A stretch of 38,538 nucleotides of DNA from CAYSRM01 sp964475205 (GTDB taxonomy: Bacteria; Verrucomicrobiota; Kiritimatiellia; UBA8416; CAYSRM01): assembly GCA_964475205.1 (NCBI GenBank), contig CAYYVQ010000020.1, forward strand, positions 1 to 38,538. The letters run 5' to 3'. Of this stretch, positions 16,772-24,346 are shown in pieces. The translations under genes and the position numbers were made by a program. Under the pieces are notes generated by a model that saw only the letters and a program-made list of their open reading frames with translations, did not search any database and was not told where the DNA came from. Numbering within the stretch: the first letter of the stretch is position 1; each line of letters starts with the position of its first letter.

Positions 16772-16955
16772 AAAAAATACCCCGCCGTAAGTCGCTTTGG
16801 CATGAATCTCTTTACCTCGATGTCGAGGTGGGTGCTGTAGTCCCTGCATCCAGGTTCCCTTGCAGGCATCCTGTCAACAGAGCTTTCCAGCTCCCTTTAC
16901 TTACATTAATGGGTTAGAGATACTTGCCTGCAAACGAGCAAGGCAGGGTATTTTT
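16772..16955 (-). ncRNA. ssrS: Candidate 6S RNA
   Basis: The minus strand folds into a 184-nt closed rod, the size and shape of 6S RNA. The 5' arm AAAAAUACCCUGCC (16955-16942) pairs with the 3' arm GGCGGGGUAUUUUUU (16786-16772), whose U-run would also terminate transcription. Further in, 16916-16928 pairs with 16799-16811 at 11 of 13 positions. A large open region follows; its 3' side holds the perfect hairpin ACCUCGA-ca-UCGAGGU (16814-16829), as in the 6S central bubble. An apical stem CCUGCA/UGCAGG (16843-16848 with 16861-16866) closes the rod. The neighbours rarA and 5-formyl-THF cyclo-ligase are genes known to adjoin 6S RNA. TTGTTC and TATGCT boxes lie upstream but only 15 bp apart. Identity rests on structure and synteny, not on alignment. 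Confidence 0.65.
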
Positions 16956-17146
16956 ACCCGCGCTAAAGCATAAACCTGTTTTCCATAGAACAATCTGCAC
17001 AAAGACCCTGAAAAACAGAAAAAATCAAGGTCGGCTTTTCCACCGCGTGACATATCCGTTCCTGTTTTGACTTCATAATCCGTACAGCCGGCCGCACACA
17101 TATCACACGTAACCGGCGGAAACAGTTTTTTTACTAAATCTAACAT
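16901..17146 (-). CDS. Small Cys-containing hypothetical protein
   Basis: 81 codons, starting 50 bp after pheT in the same direction, with GAGGCGGGG upstream of the ATG. The N-terminal part shows CDMCAAGC (residues 14-21) and two more Cys in FCFSGSLC, a pattern that could bind metal. I recognise no family. The last 18 codons overlap the 5' part of the candidate 6S RNA, so either the ORF is spurious, or it is real with a C-terminus running into the RNA gene. Confidence 0.35.
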   Translation of the reverse strand: MLDLVKKLFPPVTCDMCAAGCTDYEVKTGTDMSRGGKADLDFFCFSGSLCRLFYGKQVYALARVKIPCLARLQASISNPLM

Positions 17147-17196
17147 GGGTTTAGCCCCGCCTCATCCCATCGCAATAAAAATAAACTCGTAAAAGC

Positions 17197-19599
17197 CTAT
17201 CCTTCTCTTATATCAGCGTTAAGTTTCTGTTTCAAAACATCCTTGATCGCCTCATGCAGCCTGTTGGCTTCTTCATCGGTCAAGGTTTTTTCATTCGAAC
17301 GGTAAGACAGGTTATAGGCAAGACTTTTCCTGTTGCCCCCTATCCTACTTGTGTCAGTAAAGATATCAAATAGGTGCACACCTGTCAACTCGCCGGGAGC
17401 GTTTTCCCATATTATTTTTTCTATAGTTCCGTTAAGAACCGACTTATCTACAACAAGCGCCATATCTCTTTTAATAGCGGGATATTGCGGCGCCGCTTTT
17501 ATCCTGGCAATCCGGAAGACATTGCACAGCAAAGGCTTCAGTTTAAGTTCAGCAAGACCAACCGGTGTTGCTATACGCCACTGTGAACGGATTTGCTCTT
17601 TAACAAGCCCCATGCACCCTGCCTTCTCACCGTTAATAAGAACGCTAACTGATGCCGCCTTATCCATGCATCGGATGTTTTCCTGCCGGAAATCCAGATC
17701 TTTGACATGAAGTAATCGGCACAGTTCTTCTACAGCGCCCTTAAGGCGCAGAAATGTGTCTTCGTTTTCTCCGTCGGAACATTTCTCAAGCCCGCTTGTT
17801 TCAGGACGGCCCATCAGCCCGAGGCATACGTGTTGTTCTTCACTATTGCCGTTTGCGCCATGTTCGAACACAACTCCGATCTCGTAAAATGCTGCATCTT
17901 CGACCTGCCGGGAATGATTTTTCCCGAGGGTTTCGATCATCTGCGCCGACAAACAGTCACGCAAAACGGCGTGATCTGAACTGACCGGATTGGGAAGCAC
18001 AAGCCTGCGACTGCCATCTGTTGCTGATGCTATATCAAGCAACCGGCAGGATGTGGTGCTGTAGTTTACTATCTCATAAAAGCCCAGACCCGCCAGCGCT
18101 GATCCGCACTTTTGGGCAGCCTGCCAGCCTGAATCATCCGCGCCGGGCACTATTCGGGACCGCGGGTCGCCAACTGGTATATTATCCACACCGTGGATGC
18201 GGGCAATTTCCTCGATCAGATCTGCTTCAATTTTAATATCACGTCTGTATGAAGGGACTTGTACGGTAAAAATGCCGGCATCCCGCTTTTCAACAGAAAG
18301 ACCCAGAGATTCAAAAATTGCAGCAACGGAATCTTCTGAAATCTCGAAGCCGAGTATCTTTCTCAAACGGTCAAGTCTGCATTCAACTCTTTCAGGGGCT
18401 TTTTTGCCCGGATATTCGTCAACACATCCCGCCAGAGGCTGCGCGCCTGCATACCGGACCAGAAGATTAACTGCCCTGCGGGCCGAAGTATCAACATTGC
18501 CTATATCCACCCCCCGCTCAAAACGATAGGAAGATTCTGAACTCAGTCTGGCTTCAACAGCAGCATTTCGGATGTCTGCGGGATTAAAACATGCGCTTTC
18601 CAGGAGGATGGTGGAAGTGTTCTGATTTATCTCCGTATTTTCGCCTCCCATCACTCCAGCCAGGGCCACAGGCCTGGCAGAGTCGGCAATAACAAGCATA
18701 TCATTGCCAAGCTTCCTGTCGCTGCCGTCAAGTGTTCTTATACATTCATTCTCAGCGTTTCGCACTATGATCGTTTTATCTTTGAGGCAGTCATAGTCGA
18801 AAGCATGAAGTGGCTGTCCCCATTCCAGGAGGACATAGTTGGTTATATCCACAACATTATTTATGGGTCTTATGCCGCAGCAGTGTAGCCGCTTGCGCAT
18901 CCAGACGGGCGATGGACCGATATCCACGTCCTTCACAATCCGAGCGGTATATCGCGGGCATTTCTCCGGCTCCAGGATCTGAACAGAGACGGAATCTGTA
19001 ATTTTATCCGGAAGCTCATTAAAATCTACCCCTGGCATCCGAAGCGGCGTGTCGAACAGAGCGGACACTTCACGGGCAATTCCGATGATGCTGAGACAGT
19101 CCGGCCTGTTCCACGTAACTTCCAGCGTCAACACCGTGTCCGGTTCTCCTGCAATCTCCGAGAACGGAGAGCCAGGGGATATGCCCGGAGGCATAATCAT
19201 TATGCCGCTATGGTCGTCGGAAATTCCCAGTTCATCTTCTGCGCAAAGCATGCCTTCGGATTTGATTCCCCGCACTTTGCGGCTTTTTATGGCAAACCCA
19301 GACGGAAGTGTGGCGCCGGACATTGCGAGCACAACATTATCACCCTCTTTAAAATTGGTTGCTCCGCATACGACATCTACGGACGCATCCCCTGCGTCAA
19401 CAACGCAAAGAACAAGCTTGTCGGCGTCGGGATGCGGCCGGACCTCCTGAACCCGTCCAATAACCACCCTGTCATAACTGCCCTGCGGCACAGCAATAGA
19501 CTCGACCTCGGTTCCTGAAAACGTCAGACGTTCCGCAATCTCTTCGGCGGAAGCTTCTACGGGCACAATTTCCTTAAGCCACTGTAGTGAAATCTTCAT
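17197..19599 (-). CDS. pheT: Phenylalanyl-tRNA synthetase beta subunit
   Basis: 800 residues, the usual length. The N-terminal core is MKISLQWLKEIVPVE. An EMAP-type tRNA-binding domain covers about 40-150 (GRVQEVRPHPDADKLVLCVV, CGATNF). The B3/B4 editing region (about 210-390) includes INNVVDITNYVLLEWGQPLHAFD. B5, the inactive class II core and a C-terminal FDX-ACB anticodon-binding domain (about 705-800, YPAIKRDMALVVD) follow. Its ATG overlaps the pheS stop by 4 bp, so the subunits are translationally coupled. It forms the alpha2-beta2 enzyme with PheS. Confidence 0.97.
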   Translation of the reverse strand: MKISLQWLKEIVPVEASAEEIAERLTFSGTEVESIAVPQGSYDRVVIGRVQEVRPHPDADKLVLCVVDAGDASVDVVCGATNFKEGDNVVLAMSGATLPSGFAIKSRKVRGIKSEGMLCAEDELGISDDHSGIMIMPPGISPGSPFSEIAGEPDTVLTLEVTWNRPDCLSIIGIAREVSALFDTPLRMPGVDFNELPDKITDSVSVQILEPEKCPRYTARIVKDVDIGPSPVWMRKRLHCCGIRPINNVVDITNYVLLEWGQPLHAFDYDCLKDKTIIVRNAENECIRTLDGSDRKLGNDMLVIADSARPVALAGVMGGENTEINQNTSTILLESACFNPADIRNAAVEARLSSESSYRFERGVDIGNVDTSARRAVNLLVRYAGAQPLAGCVDEYPGKKAPERVECRLDRLRKILGFEISEDSVAAIFESLGLSVEKRDAGIFTVQVPSYRRDIKIEADLIEEIARIHGVDNIPVGDPRSRIVPGADDSGWQAAQKCGSALAGLGFYEIVNYSTTSCRLLDIASATDGSRRLVLPNPVSSDHAVLRDCLSAQMIETLGKNHSRQVEDAAFYEIGVVFEHGANGNSEEQHVCLGLMGRPETSGLEKCSDGENEDTFLRLKGAVEELCRLLHVKDLDFRQENIRCMDKAASVSVLINGEKAGCMGLVKEQIRSQWRIATPVGLAELKLKPLLCNVFRIARIKAAPQYPAIKRDMALVVDKSVLNGTIEKIIWENAPGELTGVHLFDIFTDTSRIGGNRKSLAYNLSYRSNEKTLTDEEANRLHEAIKDVLKQKLNADIREG

Positions 19600-20612
19600 T
19601 TAAACTGCTCCAGAAACCTCAGGTCATTATCATAAAGATGGCGTATATCCTGTATGCCATATTTAACCATGGCGATTCGTTCTACCCCCATCCCAAAAGC
19701 GTAGCCTGTTACGGCTTCCGAATCGTATCCCGCCATATCGAAAACCCTTGTATCGACTATGCCGGCGCCGGCTATCTCGATCCAGCCGCTATGTTTGCAC
19801 ACTGCGCATCCCCTGCCCCCGCAGACATGGCACGAGAAATCGCACTCGACGCTGGGCTCGGTAAATGGGAAAAAGTGGGGCCGGAATCTTATTTTTACAT
19901 TGCTTCCCATGAGCTTGCGCGCAAAGTAGGCAAGGTCGCCCTTCAGGTCGGCCAGGGACACGTCATCATCAACATAAAGACCTTCAATCTGGTGGAAATT
20001 AGCGCTGTGAGTTGCGTCTGTTGTATCGCGCCGGTAGCATCTGCCGGGTGTGATTATCCTCACCGGCGGCCGCTGGTTCTTCATAACGCGTATCTGAACA
20101 GGCGAGGTCTGGGTCCGGAGCAGTTCCCCGGAATCAAGCCAGAAAGTATCCTGTTGGTCGAGGGATGGATGGTGGGCAGGCGTGTTCAGCGCCTCAAAAT
20201 TATTGTAGGCTGTCTCAATGTCGGGCCCTTCTGCAACGGTGAAGCCCATGGACCTGAATATCCCGCAAGTTTCCTCTACAATATATGAAAGGGGATGCCT
20301 GGCCCCGGCCTTCCGCCACCTGCCGGGAAGGCTGTAGTCAATCTGGGAAACGATTGTTCCCTGGTCCGGTGTGCCGGCGGCTTTTTTTGTTTCAATTACG
20401 GCGGTCAGTTCTTTTTTAAGTTCATTTGCCAGCCGGCCCGCTTCCGCGCGTTTAGACGGATCAATATCTTTGAGACCGCGCATTATACCCGGCAACAGGC
20501 CCTTACGCCCGAGGTACTTTATCCTTACGGCCTCAACCTCATTCGCAGTCCCGGCAGACTGCGCTTCGGCAATCGCCTTCTGCTTCAGTTCGGCTATTTC
20601 CGCGGGCTTCAT
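19596..20612 (-). CDS. pheS: Phenylalanyl-tRNA synthetase alpha subunit
   Basis: Catalytic class II subunit, 338 residues from the preferred ATG at 20612 (MKPAEIAEL), which has GGAG just upstream. A longer frame to 20675 would translate a terminator hairpin and is rejected. The N-terminal coiled coil precedes the catalytic core with KYLGRKGLL, the motif 2 region GRCYRRDTTDATHSANFHQI, and motif 3 with GMGVERIAMVKYGI. It is preceded by 214 bp holding a hairpin-plus-U-run and a short Phe-containing ORF that suggest attenuation. rplT lies upstream and pheT overlaps downstream. Confidence 0.96.
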   Translation of the reverse strand: MKPAEIAELKQKAIAEAQSAGTANEVEAVRIKYLGRKGLLPGIMRGLKDIDPSKRAEAGRLANELKKELTAVIETKKAAGTPDQGTIVSQIDYSLPGRWRKAGARHPLSYIVEETCGIFRSMGFTVAEGPDIETAYNNFEALNTPAHHPSLDQQDTFWLDSGELLRTQTSPVQIRVMKNQRPPVRIITPGRCYRRDTTDATHSANFHQIEGLYVDDDVSLADLKGDLAYFARKLMGSNVKIRFRPHFFPFTEPSVECDFSCHVCGGRGCAVCKHSGWIEIAGAGIVDTRVFDMAGYDSEAVTGYAFGMGVERIAMVKYGIQDIRHLYDNDLRFLEQFK

Positions 20613-20636
20613 CGTCTCCAATTCTCTCCGTAACTG

Positions 20637-20659
20637 AAAAGGCCACCCAAAGGATGGCC
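20637..20659 (-). terminator. Intrinsic terminator or attenuator before pheS
   Basis: On the minus strand GGCCATCC-TTT-GGGTGGCC forms an 8-bp stem with one G-U pair and is followed by TTTT. It may end the thrS-infC-rpmI-rplT transcript, control entry into pheST, or both. Confidence 0.55.
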
Positions 20660-20676
20660 CGCTTAACCCGCACATC

Positions 20677-20733
20677 TCACTCTTCCGGTAGAAACAATTT
20701 AAATGGCGCTCTTGCCAGCCGAAACAGCGTCAT
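20677..20733 (-). CDS. Candidate Phe-leader peptide of pheST (18 aa)
   Basis: A minus-strand ORF encodes MTLFRLARAPFKLFLPEE, with three Phe in 18 residues, and stops 18 bases before the terminator hairpin at 20637-20659. E. coli pheST is controlled by such a leader (pheM). Against it: no good ribosome site precedes the ATG and the Phe codons are not consecutive. No clear antiterminator was worked out. Confidence 0.25.
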   Translation of the reverse strand: MTLFRLARAPFKLFLPEE

Positions 20734-20826
20734 CTGGTCAAACCGATTTTGCCCTGCACTAAAGCGCTATGCGCCGTTTCTGCTCGAAAAAGCGTGAAAT
20801 ATGCGGTCTAATTCCAGCGTAGTTGC

Positions 20827-21183
20827 TCAGGCAAGATTTCCTCTGGCGACATCAACTATCGCAGAAAAACCTTCCGGATCATGAATCGCAATCTCGGAAA
20901 GCATTTTTCTGTTCAACCTAACTTCAGCCTTTTTCAACCCCTCAATCAGACGGCTGTAAGAAATATCATTCGCTTTAGCTGCAGCGGACACCCTGGCAAT
21001 CCATAGTGACCTGAAATCCTGCTTCTTCTGTTTTCTGTGCTCTGTTGACAGCCACATGGCGCGGTCAACCGCCTCTGTAGCCTGCCTATACCGTTTACTG
21101 CGAGCGCCGCTAAATCCTTTCGCTCGCGAAAGAACACGCTTCTTCCTTTTTTTAGAAGCTGGTGCGTTAGTAACTCTGGGCAT
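20827..21183 (-). CDS. rplT: 50S ribosomal protein L20
   Basis: 118 residues, the standard length. PRVTNAPASKKRKKRVLSRA is a mildly divergent N-terminal extension (bacterial L20 usually has PRVKRGV.ARRRHKK). The conserved FSGARSKRYRQATEAVDRAM and LWIARVSAAAKANDISYSRL follow. It binds 23S rRNA early in assembly and in many bacteria represses its own operon. It lies 39 bp after rpmI. Confidence 0.96.
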   Translation of the reverse strand: MPRVTNAPASKKRKKRVLSRAKGFSGARSKRYRQATEAVDRAMWLSTEHRKQKKQDFRSLWIARVSAAAKANDISYSRLIEGLKKAEVRLNRKMLSEIAIHDPEGFSAIVDVARGNLA

Positions 21184-21222
21184 TTTTACCTCCGTTTAAC
21201 CGATCCGAAACCTGCATCCTCT

Positions 21223-21417
21223 TCAGCCGGCAATCATATGCCTAATCCGTCTGGCCTCGGTATCGCTTAGTACGCCTTTCTTGCGAAGATTCCGCTTTCT
21301 TTTGCGGTTCTTTGAAGACATAAGATGGCTCGCTCCAGCCTTGGTGTATACAAAATTTCCGCTGCCAGTCTTTTTAAACCGCTTTCCAACTGCTTTTTTG
21401 GTCTTTCCTTTAGGCAT
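21223..21417 (-). CDS. rpmI: 50S ribosomal protein L35
   Basis: 64 residues beginning MPKGKTKKAVGKRFKKTGSG, with the typical HLMSSKNRKRKRNLRKKG and a C-terminal IRHMIAG. An in-frame extension to 21483 adds 22 residues that do not belong to the family, so the start is set at 21417. It is separated from infC by 392 bp, mostly a 179-bp MITE-like insertion, where these genes are normally close. Confidence 0.95.
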   Translation of the reverse strand: MPKGKTKKAVGKRFKKTGSGNFVYTKAGASHLMSSKNRKRKRNLRKKGVLSDTEARRIRHMIAG

Positions 21418-21614
21418 AATTTCAACTTTCGATCCGTTTGAAACATTATCCGCATTTAATTCGGGCGAGACCTTACATAACATTAGGCCTGCCGTCCAGA
21501 GCTTTTTTCATAAAAATGAATTATTAATCCGGAATTGCGCGGATTCAGCGCTTGTTATTCATTTACTCTGCGACGCGCAGCCAAATCTCATTGCGCCCAA
21601 ATATGGAAATATCT

Positions 21615-21793
21615 TAGCCTGATCTATTCATCAACTTCGTAATGAGAGTGCGCAGGTTGCTTTAGATCAATGGCTTTGCGAAGATAGCCGGGTGAAGGCG
21701 TATGAACATACGTCAAGATCGGCTGGCCAGCAAAGTCGTTGAAATGAAGTGACATGCACACTCGTAATAGATTTTTATGAATAGATCAGGTTA
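21615..21793 (-). mobile_element. MITE-like element, full copy 2 (179 bp)
   Basis: Same length as copy 1 at 39-217 and about 93% identical in reverse orientation. It has the same termini and the same 43-codon ORF (minus strand, 21624-21755). It is inserted between infC and rpmI. The flanking 21484-21614 and 21794-21809 show no gene. Confidence 0.75.
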
Positions 21794-21809
21794 GTGTAAC
21801 GTTATAAGC

Positions 21810-22334
21810 CTATTTTCCTGATTTCGCTGATTTAGCGCCGAGCATGGCTATTATAGCCCGTCCCATAAGTTTAGGAGGCGAATCAACAACACAGAGGTCT
21901 TCACAATCCTTGAGAACCCGGTTAACAAGCTCGAATCCGAGATCCTTGTGAGCGTTCTCACGCCCCCTGAAGGTCAATGTAATTTTAACCTTATGCCCTT
22001 TCTGTAAAAATTCTTTAACATGGTTGATCTTTGTTTCGTAGTCGTGTTCGCCTACGTTGCTGTGGAATTTTATTTCCTTTACCTGGTTCCCGCGCTTCTG
22101 CTGCCTTGCCTGGCGTTTTTTGCGGCTTTCTTCGTACCTGAATTTACCGAAGTCCATAATGCGGCACACCGGCGGTTTGGCCTTGGGAGAAATCTCCACG
22201 AGATCCAGACCCTCTGCCTTGGCCTTTTCAAGCGCTTCCCTGGTCGGCATTACACCGAGCATATTGCCGGCCTTGTCAACACAACGTACTTCTGAAACCC
22301 TTATCCTTTCATTGGTTCGTACAAATGAACGAAT
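21810..22334 (-). CDS. infC: Translation initiation factor IF-3 (AUU start)
   Basis: 174 residues when begun at the ATT codon 22334-22332. A perfect AAGGAGG (minus strand, 22347-22341) stands six bases upstream. This start gives the conserved N-terminus VRTNERIRVSEVRCVDKAGN before the internal ATG at 22262; starting at that ATG would cut off the first strand of the N-domain. The KKRQARQQKRGNQVKEIKF linker region and C-domain (GHKVKITLTFRGRE) are standard. IF-3 discriminates against non-canonical start codons and so represses its own AUU-initiated mRNA in E. coli; the same loop is inferred here. It follows thrS by 79 bp. Confidence 0.95.
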   Translation of the reverse strand: MRSFVRTNERIRVSEVRCVDKAGNMLGVMPTREALEKAKAEGLDLVEISPKAKPPVCRIMDFGKFRYEESRKKRQARQQKRGNQVKEIKFHSNVGEHDYETKINHVKEFLQKGHKVKITLTFRGRENAHKDLGFELVNRVLKDCEDLCVVDSPPKLMGRAIIAMLGAKSAKSGK

Positions 22335-22355
22335 AACGTGCCTCCTTGTTTTTTA

Positions 22356-22411
22356 CCCGGTCATCTTTAGCTGCAGCGAACTTTCCGGGCGTTGTTGATT
22401 TTTAAGTTCGC
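22356..22411 (-). promoter_or_regulatory. Possible structured infC leader with competing stems
   Basis: Directly after the thrS stop, GCGAACTT (22411-22404) pairs perfectly with AAGTTCGC (22383-22376) over a 20-base loop. CCCGG inside that loop (22389-22385) can instead pair with CCGGG at 22360-22356, just before the infC Shine-Dalgarno. The two stems would form a pseudoknot or exclude each other. No function is proven. Confidence 0.3.
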
Positions 22412-22413
22412 CG

Positions 22414-24150
22414 TCACTCCTGCGGTCTGTTTTCAACTTTAAACCGCTCCAGCAATTCTTCTATTTTTAAAGCTCCTTCATCCCCGCTTTCCCTGCCCCG
22501 CAGAGAGACTTCATTTTTTTCTTCTTCTCGCGGACCAAGAATCACCATGTATGGAGTTTTGTCAAGCCTGGCATTCCGTATTTTTGCCCCTATCTTGTCG
22601 GATTTCTCATCCATCCTGGTTCTAAATCCATTTTCCGCAAGCCGGTCATTAATTTGTTGCGTATATTTCAACTGTTTTTCGGTAAGCGGCAACACCCTTA
22701 CCTGTTCAGGGGCCAGCCAGAAAGGAAAAGCTCCTCCGTAATGCTCGATGAGGATTCCGAAAAATCTCTCCAGAGCGCCAAGCAAAGCACGATGAACCAT
22801 GTACGGTCTGTGCTCCTTGCCGTCTGAACCCACGTAAGTAAGATCGAAACGTTCAGGAATATTGAAATCAAACTGAATAGTGCTCATCTGCCATTCCCGG
22901 CCAAGGGCGTCCTTGATCTTCACGTCTATTTTCGGCCCGTAGAAAGCGCCGCCGCCCTCGTCTATTTCAAAAGGCACACCTTCAGATTTCAGGGCGCATT
23001 CAAGAGAAGACGTTGCCTGATCCCACCTGTCCTGTTCGCCCACGGCTTTTCCGGGCCGGGTCGAAAGAAAAGCCTTGAAATCGCTCATTCCAAAAGAGCG
23101 CAACATTTTCAATGCAAACTGAAGTGTATACCGCACTTCCTCTTCAATGTTTTCCGGCGAACAGAAAATATGCGCATCATCCTGTGTGAAACCGCGCACT
23201 CTCAAAAGACCGTGCAAAACGCCGCTTTTCTCAAAGCGATACACAGTTCCAAGCTCAGCCCAGCGCAGAGGTAGATCCCGGTAGGAACGCTTGCTGTTTT
23301 TATATACTGCGATATGGAAAGGGCAGTTCATCGGTTTAGCGAAATATTCTTCTTCGTCAATAATCATGGGCGAATACATGTTTTCACGGTAGAATTCAAG
23401 ATGACCGGATTTCTCCCACAACGCGGCCCGTCCTATATGCGGAGTATAAAGAATTTCGTAACCGGCCCGAAAATGCTGTTGTCTCCAGAAATCTTCTATG
23501 ATTGAGCGTATTCTGGCTCCGCGAGGATGCCACAAAACAAGCCCTGGACCTATTTCATCCTGGATACTGAAAAGATCCAGCTGTCGGCCCAGCTTGCGGT
23601 GGTCCCTTTTCTCGGCTTCCTCCATCTGCTGGAGCTTCTGGCGGAGTTCCCTGGAGGAAGCTGCAACTATCCCGTACAGCCTCTGCAGCATTGGATTTGT
23701 TTCGATCCCTTTGAAGTACGAACCGGCAACAGAAGTTATCTTAAATGCCTTGATCTGGCCTGTTGACTCAAGATGCGGTCCGGCGCAAAGGTCCATGAAG
23801 TCGCCGCTTTTGTAAAAAGTTATTTCCTGGTCTCCGGAAATATCGGCGAGCCTCCGGACCTTGTACTCCTGGTCATGCTTCTTGAGAAAAGACTCAGCCT
23901 CTTCCCTGCTCATTTCCACTCTTTCGAATGAATGGTCCTCGTCGATAATCCGTTGCATCTCTTCTTCGATGCGGGGAAAGTCTTCGGGAGACAGCCTGTG
24001 AGGCAGGTCAAAATCATAGTAAAAGCCATCTTCTGTGGCGGGGCCGATATCCAGTTTGACGTTTTCGAACAGTCTTTTGACCGCTGCCGCCATCACATGC
24101 GCCGCACTGTGGCGCATAAGCTCCATGTCCAATTGTCCATCTCCCTTCAT
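22414..24150 (-). CDS. thrS: Threonyl-tRNA synthetase lacking the TGS domain
   Basis: About 578 residues from the ATG at 24150 (ATG 24165 and TTG 24195 are also in frame). The N2 editing domain has HSAAH near its start and the later CAGPHLESTG site. The class II core includes Zn ligands in FAKPMNCPFHIAVY, VLHGLLRVRGFTQDD and YMVHRALLGALERF, and the anticodon-binding domain has VRVLPLTEKQL. The N-terminal TGS domain of about 60 residues found in E. coli ThrRS (642 residues) is absent; no upstream frame extends it. It heads the thrS-infC-rpmI-rplT group and follows the VWA gene after 196 bp. Confidence 0.94.
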   Translation of the reverse strand: MKGDGQLDMELMRHSAAHVMAAAVKRLFENVKLDIGPATEDGFYYDFDLPHRLSPEDFPRIEEEMQRIIDEDHSFERVEMSREEAESFLKKHDQEYKVRRLADISGDQEITFYKSGDFMDLCAGPHLESTGQIKAFKITSVAGSYFKGIETNPMLQRLYGIVAASSRELRQKLQQMEEAEKRDHRKLGRQLDLFSIQDEIGPGLVLWHPRGARIRSIIEDFWRQQHFRAGYEILYTPHIGRAALWEKSGHLEFYRENMYSPMIIDEEEYFAKPMNCPFHIAVYKNSKRSYRDLPLRWAELGTVYRFEKSGVLHGLLRVRGFTQDDAHIFCSPENIEEEVRYTLQFALKMLRSFGMSDFKAFLSTRPGKAVGEQDRWDQATSSLECALKSEGVPFEIDEGGGAFYGPKIDVKIKDALGREWQMSTIQFDFNIPERFDLTYVGSDGKEHRPYMVHRALLGALERFFGILIEHYGGAFPFWLAPEQVRVLPLTEKQLKYTQQINDRLAENGFRTRMDEKSDKIGAKIRNARLDKTPYMVILGPREEEKNEVSLRGRESGDEGALKIEELLERFKVENRPQE

Positions 24151-24216
24151 CAAGCCTTTTTGCATAAAACAACTTTTCGAAGTTGAAGGAAACAACTATT
24201 CATCCCAAAACACCAG

Positions 24217-24243
24217 AAAAAAATGAGGAAACTTCTATTTTCC
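24217..24243 (-). terminator. Weak intrinsic terminator between the VWA gene and thrS
   Basis: On the minus strand GGAAA pairs with TTTCC over a 7-base loop, followed by TCA and seven T. The stem is only 5 bp, so it is tentative. It could close the argH-exbBD-TPR-VWA transcript or attenuate thrS. Confidence 0.35.
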
Positions 24244-24346
24244 GCGCAACCTGCGTATATATCAGCTCAATTCTGAATTTTTTATGCGCGGCAAGACATG
24301 TTTATATCCAAGGTGTCTTAAAACGGAATCCTGTGAGAAATCCGGG

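Noticed and set aside
19587..20288. 233-codon plus-strand ORF opposite pheS
   Set aside because: Complete overlap with pheS, whose class II motifs are clear; no independent support.
20613..20675. N-terminal extension of PheS
   Set aside because: It would translate the terminator hairpin and add residues not found in PheS.
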